Assembly: GCA_009903855.1 (NCBI GenBank)
Contig: WYEK01000022.1
Location: 1-5,468, forward strand
Length of the DNA stretch: 5,468 nt
DNA from: Thermocrinis sp.
Lineage (GTDB): Bacteria > Aquificota > Aquificia > Aquificales > Aquificaceae
Direction of reading: 5' to 3'
The translations under genes were made by a program, and so were the position numbers. This document shows, in pieces, positions 1 to 5,468 of the stretch. The notes beneath the pieces were generated by a model, which did no database searches, was not told the DNA's origin, and saw only the letters and a list, made by a program, of their open reading frames with translations. How positions within the stretch are numbered: the stretch's first letter is position 1; each line of letters starts with the position of its first letter.

Positions 1-182
1 AAAGATTTAGCCAGTGTGAAGACGGGAGTGTTTGTGATATAGGATAGGATAAACAGGGCACAGAGTTGGAGGTCAGAGACTTTTGGAGGTCTGCCTGCCT
101 TTTTCTTTTCCTGATCAACTCCAAGGTAGAAAGTTAGGGACTGTAGGATCATTTGGTATAAACTATAGAGGTGATTTTTCAT
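1..182 (-). CDS. Transposase, N-terminal fragment (gene runs off the left edge)
   Basis: This reading frame is open from an ATG at 182-180 to the window edge, giving 60 complete codons with no stop. The protein begins MKNHLYSLYQMILQSL and contains a basic stretch, KKKAGRPPKVSDLQ, at about residues 27-40. A hydrophobic helix (about 41-50) follows, then ITNTPVFTLAKS. The 'GRPxKxSDxQ' block followed by a Leu/Ile-rich helix is the look of the N-terminal region of DDE transposases of the IS4/IS5/IS982 kind; I recognise the style rather than a specific element. The catalytic DDE residues would lie outside the window. The start is well supported: AAGGAGGT sits 7 bases upstream, a far stronger ribosome site than most genes of the neighbouring operon have, which fits a separately evolving mobile gene. 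It could instead be an unrelated DNA-binding protein. Whether the element is intact cannot be seen. Confidence 0.62.
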   Translation of the reverse strand, partial: MKNHLYSLYQMILQSLTFYLGVDQEKKKAGRPPKVSDLQLCALFILSYITNTPVFTLAKS

Positions 183-196
183 GTTATTACCTCCTT
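183..196 (-). promoter_or_regulatory. Strong Shine-Dalgarno of the transposase-like gene
   Basis: On the minus strand AAGGAGGT is followed by AATAAC and then ATG. This is essentially a full anti-16S match at ideal spacing, and it fixes the start of the fragment at 182. An 8-base copy of the same motif (CAAGGAGG on the minus strand, 224-231) lies 34 bases further upstream with no start codon after it. Confidence 0.75.
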
Positions 197-206
197 GGTG
201 GGGTTT

Positions 207-225
207 GGGGGTATTATAAGCCCCC
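207..225 (-). promoter_or_regulatory. G5/C5 hairpin with a TATAAT -10 box in its loop
   Basis: The minus strand reads GGGGGCTTATAATACCCCC: two perfect 5-base arms around a 9-base loop. The loop holds an exact TATAAT (213-218) about 30 bases before the transposase-like ATG. Transcription from it would start in or just after the C run and leave a leader of roughly 25 bases that carries the strong Shine-Dalgarno. I find no good -35 hexamer at 16-18 bases upstream, so the promoter call rests on the -10 box and its position. A second C run (200-203) could compete for the G arm. Hairpins near the ends of insertion sequences are known in several families to limit transposase expression; that role here is inference. 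Confidence 0.4.
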
Positions 226-335
226 TCCTTGCCAAAGCTTTTTTCCTAAGAGATTTACAGCTTCTTTGAATTTCTCACCCGACGTATTCTTTGAAAAATA
301 AAGAAAAGAAAGGCTACCGTGGGCAAAAAGGTTAT

Positions 336-377
336 TAAAAAAGATACAACGATCCTGAGTAGGACCCTTCTTTTTAA
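336..377 (-). terminator. Possible (bidirectional) terminator after dapF
   Basis: Read on the minus strand, an inner stem GGTCCT/AGGATC (one G-U pair, loop ACTC, 351-366) is flanked by an outer A-tract arm and T-tract arm (AAAAAGA at 369-375, TCTTTTT at 338-344) that are exactly complementary. The two stems are separated by an asymmetric internal loop of 2 and 6 bases. The structure overlaps the dapF stop codon. The inner stem is short and the U tract begins several bases after it, so termination may be weak. The A-tract/T-tract symmetry would let it act on both strands. Confidence 0.35.
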
Positions 378-1213
378 CATTCAAAGAGTTCTCTCCTCAA
401 AAAGCCATCAAAGACCCTGACAACTCCTCCTTCTAAGAAAACTTCCTTGAACTCGTCGTCAAAGTCTAGGGCGAGGACCTCTCCACCTTTGGTTAGAACT
501 CGCACTGGTTTCTTTGAAACAATGCCATTTTTGTAGGCTACTATGGCGGAGGCGGTGGCACCTGTTCCACAGGCTAAGGTTTCTCCCTCCACGCCCCTTT
601 CGTACGTCCTTATTCTTATGGCATCCTCTCCCTCCCGCTTTATAAAATTCACGTTTGTGCCCTTGGGTTGGAACTCAGGATGGAACCTTATTGCCCTGCC
701 AAGCTTTTTCACATCAATTTTTTCAAGGTCGTTTACTACTGCCACAAAGTGTGGCACGCCCGTGTTTATAAAGTATCCTTTTATACTCTGTGTGTCCAAG
801 CTCAAGGAGACCTCTCTGTAGTCTTTGGGTGGTGTAAGCTGGACCTTTATTCTCTTGCCACCTTCCAGAACATAAGCCCTTATAACTCCTGCCAAGGTTT
901 CAAAACGCACCTCTTTGCCCACTATCCCCTCATCAAAGGCAAACCTAACCGCACACCGAGAACCATTACCGCACATCTCTGCCACAGACCCGTCCGAGTT
1001 GAAAAATTGCCACTTAAAGTGGTTTCCCGGGTTTTCTGGGTTCTCTATAAGTATTAACCCATCCGCTCCAACCCCCGTATGAAAGGCGCAAACCCTTTTT
1101 ACAAACTCTTTAATATCAAGGTTTAAGGACCTTAAAAACTCTTCAACTTTTCCATCTCTGTTGTCTATGACCACAAAGTCATTGCCCGAACCCTGAAGCT
1201 TGGCAAAACGCAT
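374..1213 (-). CDS. dapF: Diaminopimelate epimerase
   Basis: DapF is a cytoplasmic, cofactor-free epimerase that converts LL-diaminopimelate to the meso form, the last intermediate before lysine and the cross-linking residue of many peptidoglycans. At 279 residues it has the normal family length. The two catalytic cysteines are visible in both signature blocks: Cys81 in MCGNGSRC (80-87) and Cys215 in ACGTGATA (214-221). The substrate-binding GSGNDF (8-13), the FFNSDGS block (70-76), GTNVNF (185-190) and YERGVEGET (204-212) are all present, as expected for the duplicated two-domain fold. The ATG at 1213 places the family N terminus (MRFAKLQGSGNDF) correctly. No clear Shine-Dalgarno precedes it; the 19-base gap after the upstream gene is AT-rich. 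It is the last gene of the run, followed by a possible terminator. Confidence 0.97.
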   Translation of the reverse strand: MRFAKLQGSGNDFVVIDNRDGKVEEFLRSLNLDIKEFVKRVCAFHTGVGADGLILIENPENPGNHFKWQFFNSDGSVAEMCGNGSRCAVRFAFDEGIVGKEVRFETLAGVIRAYVLEGGKRIKVQLTPPKDYREVSLSLDTQSIKGYFINTGVPHFVAVVNDLEKIDVKKLGRAIRFHPEFQPKGTNVNFIKREGEDAIRIRTYERGVEGETLACGTGATASAIVAYKNGIVSKKPVRVLTKGGEVLALDFDDEFKEVFLEGGVVRVFDGFLRRELFEC

Positions 1214-1232
1214 GAAAAAATTTTAGCAAAGA

Positions 1233-1655
1233 TCAAAGCTTTATGAGATGTTCATAAACTACTTTTCCTCCCAGACTTCCCTGATAGAAAAGCAGGATCA
1301 CCAAAAGCACCAAAAGAACAGTAAAAACATTTCTAAAGACAGGTTTTTTGTCCATCAAAAACCTTACAACACCCAAAGCCAAAAAGAGAGGCGTCAGAGA
1401 TAGACCGAGATACTCGTGGATTTCAAAGGACGGTACATGATGGAGAATGTCTTCTATTGGCTCGTGGGCTATGATGCCCGAGACACTACCTCCTACCACC
1501 GCAAGAACGCTCAGGTAGGTGATGAGGGCATGCAATCCATCTGGCTGGATTTTTTTAAACCTGTAGTAAAGGTCTATCACCAAAAGTGCAACGGGCAAGG
1601 CTATGGCAAAATGAACCACCGGCGGATGAACCTTTATAAGGTCTACTGCTTCCAT
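1233..1655 (-). CDS. Small four-helix membrane protein, DUF2231 type
   Basis: This is a 140-residue, very hydrophobic protein with four likely membrane helices at about 14-31, 44-64, 81-100 and 107-124. The N terminus carries HPPVVHF (10-16), which with the later histidines (64, 72, 73, 80, 136) and the C-terminal YQGSLGGKVVYEH (124-136) matches the pattern I associate with DUF2231 (predicted membrane protein, COG4244). The function of that family is not settled. The histidines near helix ends suggest heme or metal binding, which is inference only. It begins 25 bases after the ispF stop and ends 19 bases before dapF, so it should be co-transcribed. The ATG start has only weak purine-rich sequence upstream. 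No signal peptide is needed beyond the first helix. Nothing in the neighbouring pathways obviously calls for a membrane protein. Confidence 0.8.
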   Translation of the reverse strand: MEAVDLIKVHPPVVHFAIALPVALLVIDLYYRFKKIQPDGLHALITYLSVLAVVGGSVSGIIAHEPIEDILHHVPSFEIHEYLGLSLTPLFLALGVVRFLMDKKPVFRNVFTVLLVLLVILLFYQGSLGGKVVYEHLIKL

Positions 1656-1680
1656 CTTACTTTCAACTTCTTATAAAATC

Positions 1681-2148
1681 TTAATACCTCTGCACCAAAA
1701 CCACACAAAAACAAGCTATTCCCTCCTCTTGGCAAAACCCCTCCCTTCTTTTGCCCTTTAGGGAAACCTGATCCCTTTCCACACCCAAAAGCTTGGCTAA
1801 GTTCTCTATGAGCCTTTCTTTGATGGGTGCGATCTTTGGTTGGTCTGCCACCAAGGTGCAGTCCACATTGACTATGCGGTAGCCCTTTTCGTGCAATTTT
1901 TCTAAAGCGGTCTTTAGAAAGATGACAGAGCTTGCGTTCTTCCACCTTGGGTCTGTGTCTGGAAAGAGCTGTCCTATGTCCTGTTCTCCGATCGCAGACA
2001 GAAGTGCGTCTGTGATAGAGTGCAGGACTACATCTCCGTCCGAGTGTCCCTTTAGTCCCTTCGGGAAATCTACGCGCACACCCGCTAAGATTAAAGGTTT
2101 GCCCTCTTCAAAGGGATGGGCATCAAAGCCAAAGCCTATCCGGAACAT
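1681..2148 (-). CDS. ispF: 2-C-methyl-D-erythritol 2,4-cyclodiphosphate synthase
   Basis: IspF cyclises CDP-methylerythritol 2-phosphate to MEcPP in the MEP isoprenoid pathway; the family works as a metal-dependent homotrimer. From the ATG at 2148 it has 155 residues. GFDAH (7-11) supplies Asp9 and His11, GHSDGDVVLH (34-43) supplies His43 (the third metal ligand by family comparison), and FPDTDP (62-67) and PKIAP (104-108) are intact. The C-terminal block is odd: the usual K-A-T-T-T-E is KGKRRE (131-136), and three residues of the following G-F-x-G-R segment are missing, yet EEGIACF resumes in frame. Glu136 is kept. A GTG at 2151 is an alternative start. I prefer the ATG because its Shine-Dalgarno spacing (8 bases) equals that of argD and because the family starts close to this point. 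It overlaps the argD stop as TGATG. Confidence 0.93.
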   Translation of the reverse strand: MFRIGFGFDAHPFEEGKPLILAGVRVDFPKGLKGHSDGDVVLHSITDALLSAIGEQDIGQLFPDTDPRWKNASSVIFLKTALEKLHEKGYRIVNVDCTLVADQPKIAPIKERLIENLAKLLGVERDQVSLKGKRREGFCQEEGIACFCVVLVQRY

Positions 2149-3272
2149 CACAAAATCTCCCTCAGCACCTCTATGGCAAAATCCACATGTTCCTTTTGGA
2201 TTATCAAAGGTGGAACAAACCTTAGGACCCTTTCCGCGGTGCAGTTTATGAGCAGTCCTCTTTCTAAGGCTTTTAAAACCACCTCTTGGCAGTTTTCTTC
2301 CCTCTCAAGCCCCAGCATTAACCCCCTTCCCTTTACCCTTCCAAAGGGACTGAGCCTTTCTTTGAAGTAGTTTCCCACCTCTTCCACATGGTCTAAGAGC
2401 TTTAAAACCTTTTCTATTACCACCTTTGCACAGGCGCAGGCTAAAGCATTGCCCCCAAAGGTAGAACCATGACTTCCAGGCTTAAAGGCTTGGGCTACCT
2501 CCTCCCTTGCAATCACACAGCCTATAGGAAAGCCACCACCAAGCCCCTTTGCCAAGGTTATGATGTCTGGCTTTATGTCAAAGTGCTGATAGCCATAGAA
2601 CTTACCCGTCCTCCCTAAGCCCGTTTGAACCTCATCCACTATAAAAAGTAGCCCCTCCCTTCTACAGAGTTCCTCCACCTTTGCCAAAAACTCGCCCTCC
2701 GCCTCGTTTATGCCACCTTCCCCTTGGATCACCTCAAGCATTATGCCCGCGGTTTCTTTCCTCAGAAGCCTTTCCACAGATTTTATATCGTTGAACTCTG
2801 CATAATCAAAACCCTCAAGCAGTGGTTCAAAGCCCTTATGTATCTTCTCCTGGGCTGTAGCAGACATCGCCCCAAAGGTCCTTCCATGAAAGGAGTTCTT
2901 AAAGGTTATGATTCTGTATCTTTTTTCTCCCTTCTCCCAGAAGTACCTTCTTGCCAGCTTTATAGCTCCCTCGTTTGCTTCTGCACCGCTGTTGCAGAAA
3001 AAGACCTTTGCGGGCTCGCCAAACTGCTCCACCAATAGCTTTGCAGTTTCCTCCTGCCAAGGGTTCTGGTAAAGGTTAGAAACGTGCCAAAGTTTGTGTG
3101 CCTGCTCACACAGTGCCCCTACAAGGTCTGGGTCCGAGTGCCCCAGCACATTCACCGCTACACCACCCACCAAGTCCAAGTATCTTTTACCCTTTTCATC
3201 GTACAGATAAACTCTCTCTCCACGCACAAAAGAGACAGGAAGCCTTTTGTAAGTGTCCATCAGAAAGCTCAT
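2148..3272 (-). CDS. argD: Acetylornithine / succinyl-DAP type aminotransferase
   Basis: This is a 374-residue class III, fold-type I PLP aminotransferase. In arginine synthesis ArgD transfers an amino group from glutamate to N-acetylglutamate semialdehyde; in some bacteria the same enzyme also serves as N-succinyl-DAP aminotransferase (DapC). Visible landmarks in order are NLYQNPWQ (66-73), the phosphate-binding NSGAEANE (94-101), FHGRT (128-132), the cofactor-ring DEVQTGLGRTG (213-223) with Asp213, the Schiff-base lysine Lys242 in LAKGLGGGFP, HGSTFGGN (268-275) and LRFVPPL (350-356). These favour ArgD over ornithine or 4-aminobutyrate aminotransferases, although sequence alone cannot exclude a mixed role. 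The ATG at 3272 overlaps the preceding stop as ATGA and has GAGGGAG 8 bases upstream. An internal ATG at 3260 is a less likely start. Neighbours include dapF and alr, so a DAP role deserves consideration. Confidence 0.93.
   Translation of the reverse strand: MSFLMDTYKRLPVSFVRGERVYLYDEKGKRYLDLVGGVAVNVLGHSDPDLVGALCEQAHKLWHVSNLYQNPWQEETAKLLVEQFGEPAKVFFCNSGAEANEGAIKLARRYFWEKGEKRYRIITFKNSFHGRTFGAMSATAQEKIHKGFEPLLEGFDYAEFNDIKSVERLLRKETAGIMLEVIQGEGGINEAEGEFLAKVEELCRREGLLFIVDEVQTGLGRTGKFYGYQHFDIKPDIITLAKGLGGGFPIGCVIAREEVAQAFKPGSHGSTFGGNALACACAKVVIEKVLKLLDHVEEVGNYFKERLSPFGRVKGRGLMLGLEREENCQEVVLKALERGLLINCTAERVLRFVPPLIIQKEHVDFAIEVLREIL
2157..2165 (-). promoter_or_regulatory. Shine-Dalgarno of ispF inside argD
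   Basis: CTGAGGGAG on the minus strand encodes Leu-Arg-Glu near the ArgD C terminus and ends exactly 8 bases before the ATG at 2148. It ends only 5 bases before the alternative GTG at 2151. The match in sequence and spacing to the argD site supports the ATG as the ispF start and implies coupling to argD translation. Confidence 0.6.
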
Positions 3273-4375
3273 GAGAGAAACTCCCTCAGCCTGTTTATTG
3301 CCTCTTTTAGCTCTTCCTCTTTACGAGTGTAAGCTAACCTTACAAAGTGATTAGTTTGGTTTTTTCCAAAGTCTATGCCCGGTGTGAGGGCTACCTTTGC
3401 CCTCTTTAGAACCTCAAGGCAGAACTCGTAAGCATCTTGGGAGCATTTGCTAATGTCTGCCCAAAGGTAAAAGGCACCACTGGGCTTTCCCTTTATGGGC
3501 AGTATATCCTTTATGCCCTCGTATAGCAGGTCCCTGCGTCTTTTAAAGGTCTCTTTGACCTTTGAAAGGTAATCGTAATCAAAGGCACCCAGGGCGGAAT
3601 ACTGGCTAAGGGTAGGAGCACATATATAAACGTTTTGCATGACTACCTCCGCCCTTCTTATGAGGTCCTCTGGTAGGATCATCCAACCCACCCTAAAGCC
3701 AGGCATACAGAAAAACTTAGAAAAGCCGTTTATAACAATAGCCCTGTCCCAAAACTCAAGGGCAGTTCTCTCTTTTCCTTCATAAACAAGCCCATGGTAT
3801 ATCTCATCGGATATTAGGTATATGTTCCTTTCCCTGCAGTATTCACACAGGGCTTTGAGGTTCTCCTCATCGTAGAGGGTGCCCGTTGGGTTTGATGGAG
3901 AAGAGATATGAACGCCCTTAATGTCCAAACCTTCCAAGTGCTCTGGTGTGATCTGATAGTTTGTGCCTTCATCAACATTCACAAAGACGGGCTCCACACC
4001 CAAAAGATGGGCAAAGTTCTTATAGCATGGATACGAGGGGTCCGCGAGGGCTACCCTCTCTCCAATGTCAAAGAGTATGGAGTAGGCCACCAAGAAGGCA
4101 GAGGAGGTGCCGGTGGTAATAACCACCCGGTTTGGGTCTATATCAACTCCGTAATAGTCCTTGTAATGTTCGGCAATCCTTTCTCTGAGTTCCCACAGCC
4201 CAAGGCTTGGAGTGTAGTTAAACAGCCTCTTTGAGACAGCCCAGTTTAAACGCTCTATTACACCCGGTGGTGGCTCCAAGTCTGGCTCTCCAATTTCCAA
4301 ATGCACAACATCGGGAATTTCTTGGGCTAGCTTTAGGATGTCCATTACTATGAAAGGGCTCAGTTCTCTTCGCAT
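3269..4375 (-). CDS. Class I PLP-dependent aminotransferase, substrate unassigned
   Basis: This is a 368-residue cytoplasmic aminotransferase of the aspartate-aminotransferase-like class I/II group (COG0436). From the ATG at 4375 the landmarks are GEPD (29-32), NYTPSLG (53-59), TTGTSSAF (87-94), SPSNPTG with Asn162, SDEIYHG with Asp190 and Tyr193, SKFFCMPGFRVGW with the Schiff-base Lys220 and Arg228, and FVRLAY with Arg346, which in this fold binds the substrate carboxylate. All catalytic positions are intact. The substrate is not readable: candidates include aspartate, alanine, aromatic amino acids, or a DAP intermediate given alr, argD and dapF alongside. A TTG at 4387, three bases after the alr stop, would add four residues (MNPT). 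It has a purine-rich AGAAGGG 11 bases upstream, while the ATG has no clear ribosome site, so the start is uncertain. The gene ends in an ATGA overlap with argD. Confidence 0.9.
   Translation of the reverse strand: MRRELSPFIVMDILKLAQEIPDVVHLEIGEPDLEPPPGVIERLNWAVSKRLFNYTPSLGLWELRERIAEHYKDYYGVDIDPNRVVITTGTSSAFLVAYSILFDIGERVALADPSYPCYKNFAHLLGVEPVFVNVDEGTNYQITPEHLEGLDIKGVHISSPSNPTGTLYDEENLKALCEYCRERNIYLISDEIYHGLVYEGKERTALEFWDRAIVINGFSKFFCMPGFRVGWMILPEDLIRRAEVVMQNVYICAPTLSQYSALGAFDYDYLSKVKETFKRRRDLLYEGIKDILPIKGKPSGAFYLWADISKCSQDAYEFCLEVLKRAKVALTPGIDFGKNQTNHFVRLAYTRKEEELKEAINRLREFLS
3281..3289 (-). promoter_or_regulatory. Shine-Dalgarno of argD inside the upstream aminotransferase gene
   Basis: CTGAGGGAG on the minus strand encodes Leu-Arg-Glu just before the end of the aminotransferase and ends 8 bases before the argD ATG at 3272. 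Together with the ATGA stop-start overlap this points to translational coupling of the two aminotransferases. Confidence 0.6.
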
Positions 4376-4390
4376 GGTTGGATTCAAAAA

Positions 4391-5407
4391 TTATAAGACC
4401 CTTCTTTTTATTCTCTTTGAAAGATTGCACATAAGCTCGTAAGGTATGGTTCCCGCCAGTTTGGCTAAATCTGTAAAGCTCTGCCCTTGGCAAACTATAT
4501 CCACCCAATCCCCTACCTTTGGCTGTGTTCCGCTCAAATCCACGATGGTCATATCCATGGTAATGTTGCCGAGTATTCTTACGGGCTTTCCTTGGTAGTA
4601 AAGGACTCCCCTGTTGGAAAGGCTCTTCATGAGCCCGTCTGCATAGCCAAAGGCAACCACACCCACCAAGGTATCCCTTTCAAGGATATAGCTCCTTGAG
4701 TAGGATATAGGATGTCCCTTGGGAAGATTTTTCACGGATATCAACCTTGCCCTCAAGGTAAGGACTGGCTTTAACTCAATGGGATAGTTAGGCAGAGGCT
4801 TTTCTCCATACAGGGCAAGACCGACCCTTATGTGGGTGGCAAAGGGCACTTTATAGATCAGTCCCGCCGAGCTTTCCAAGTGCACATACTTTATTCCTTT
4901 GTATCTTTCAAGGATCTTTTTAAAAACTTCTATCTGCCTCTTGGAAAACTCTTCGTCTGCGGGAGAAGAAAGATGTGTTAGCAAACCCTCTACCCTTGGG
5001 TCCTCTACGAACTCATCCAAAAAACCGAGCCTTCCCATACCCGTGTCAAACTTGAGATGTAAAGGAACTTTTAGCCCCTCCACCGCCTGCAAATGTTCCC
5101 TGTGGGATATAACAGGTGTTAGCTTATAATCCACCAAGGCTTTTCCCTCACCCCTTAACACTCCACCCAAGATTAGGATGGGCTTTTTTACCCCCAACCT
5201 CCTCAGTTCAATGCCCTCCTCCACGCATGCTACCGCCAAAAACTCCACCTCCCTTAAAGACTCCAAGAGGCTTGCAATATACTTTACTCCCACGCCGTAG
5301 GCATCAGATTTGACAACCGCTATTATGGGCTTGCCGGAAAACTGATAAAGACTCCTTATGTTATGAAATAAAGCTTCCTTGTCTATCAGGAGGACGCTCC
5401 GGGACAT
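4391..5407 (-). CDS. alr: Alanine racemase
   Basis: Alr is a cytoplasmic PLP enzyme, active as a dimer, that interconverts L- and D-alanine and provides D-alanine for peptidoglycan. At 338 residues it is somewhat shorter than the roughly 360-380 common in the family, but no key element is missing. AVVKSDAYGVG (30-40) carries the Schiff-base Lys33. HLKFDTGMGRLGF (117-129) carries Lys119 and Arg126, matching the carbamylated lysine and arginine of the Bacillus enzyme. HIRVGLALYG (192-201) holds the arginine facing the pyridine ring, ISYSRSY holds the second catalytic base Tyr236, GYADG is at 254-258 and TMDMT at 283-287. The N-terminal TIM-barrel and C-terminal beta domain are therefore both complete. 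The ATG at 5407 follows a probable upstream stop by 7 bases. No ribosome site lies at normal distance; a GGGAGG is about 24 bases away. Confidence 0.96.
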   Translation of the reverse strand: MSRSVLLIDKEALFHNIRSLYQFSGKPIIAVVKSDAYGVGVKYIASLLESLREVEFLAVACVEEGIELRRLGVKKPILILGGVLRGEGKALVDYKLTPVISHREHLQAVEGLKVPLHLKFDTGMGRLGFLDEFVEDPRVEGLLTHLSSPADEEFSKRQIEVFKKILERYKGIKYVHLESSAGLIYKVPFATHIRVGLALYGEKPLPNYPIELKPVLTLRARLISVKNLPKGHPISYSRSYILERDTLVGVVAFGYADGLMKSLSNRGVLYYQGKPVRILGNITMDMTIVDLSGTQPKVGDWVDIVCQGQSFTDLAKLAGTIPYELMCNLSKRIKRRVL

Positions 5408-5414
5408 TGAGCTT

Positions 5415-5468
5415 TTATTTTAAGGTAGGGTCCTCCCTTTTTCCTGTAAGAATTTCAATGAGCTCTTT
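5415..5468 (-). CDS. C-terminal tail of an unidentified upstream gene (partial)
   Basis: Entering from the right edge, one minus-strand frame is open for 17 codons (KELIEILTGKREDPTLK) and stops at TAA, 7 bases before the alr ATG. The composition (charged, Lys/Glu-rich, thermophile-like) and the tight spacing fit the end of a co-transcribed gene. The piece is too short to identify, and a chance open frame of this length is possible. If it is real, the operon promoter lies outside the window. Confidence 0.45.
   Translation of the reverse strand, partial: KELIEILTGKREDPTLK

Noticed and set aside
83..301. 72-codon plus-strand frame opposite the transposase start
   Set aside because: It lies antisense to the fragment with the strong ribosome site, has no ribosome site of its own, and encodes a protein without recognisable pattern.
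363..376. 14-base repeat GACCCTTCTTTTTA, also at 4397-4410
   Set aside because: Both copies sit at low-complexity gene ends (one is coding for the Alr tail). There is no further similarity around them, so a chance match is more likely than an att site or element end.
1214..1232. TGCTAAAAT extended -10-like sequence just before dapF
   Set aside because: It would leave almost no leader and has no -35 partner, and the 19-base gap is simply AT-rich.
1643..1945. 100-codon overlapping minus-strand frame across ispF, considered as a frameshift continuation of IspF
   Set aside because: It contains neither the missing ATTTE nor a GFxGR segment, and the main ispF frame resumes the family pattern (EEGIACF) to its own stop, so the ispF deviation is in frame.
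4391..4396. Exact TATAAT on the minus strand at the alr-aminotransferase junction, as an internal promoter
   Set aside because: It coincides with the alr stop codon, has no -35-like hexamer at 16-18 bases, and lies too close to the next start codon. AT-rich stop contexts produce such matches easily.
543..5313. Several plus-strand frames of 65-129 codons opposite dapF, ispF, argD, the aminotransferase and alr
   Set aside because: All are fully antisense to confidently identified enzymes, lack domain signatures and show the composition expected of shadow frames.

Overview
The window looks like chromosomal DNA from a thermophilic bacterium, most likely of the Aquificales (Hydrogenobacter/Thermocrinis/Aquifex type). 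That placement is an inference from overall style: compact proteins rich in Lys and Glu, heavy AGG/AGA arginine codon use, and metabolic genes of different pathways packed into one tight operon. No marker gene in the window proves it.

Everything real lies on the minus strand, so the window reads right to left. At the right edge is a probable 17-codon tail of an upstream gene (5415-5468). Then come alr (alanine racemase), a class I aminotransferase, argD (acetylornithine/succinyl-DAP type aminotransferase), ispF (MEcPP synthase of the MEP pathway), a small four-helix membrane protein of the DUF2231 type, and dapF (diaminopimelate epimerase). Gaps are 7, 15, -4, -1, 25 and 19 bases, so this is very probably one transcript. 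At two junctions the genes overlap (ATGA and TGATG), and the codons for a Leu-Arg-Glu at the end of one protein double as the ribosome binding site of the next. A weak hairpin with flanking A and T tracts follows dapF and may end the transcript.

Beyond dapF, about 190 bases contain no convincing gene, but hold a G/C-armed hairpin with a TATAAT in its loop and a near-perfect Shine-Dalgarno. These precede the first 60 codons of a gene running off the left edge. It is best read as the N terminus of a transposase, so an insertion element probably abuts the operon.

Functionally, alr supplies D-alanine and dapF supplies meso-diaminopimelate for peptidoglycan. ispF feeds the isoprenoid lipid carrier among other products. 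One or both aminotransferases could act in the lysine/DAP branch as well as in arginine synthesis. The set can be read as a cell-wall-precursor operon, though that grouping is inference. I see no defence system, CRISPR array, tRNA or rRNA. The least ordinary points are the mobile-element edge, an IspF with an altered C-terminal motif, and the DUF2231 protein embedded among biosynthetic genes.
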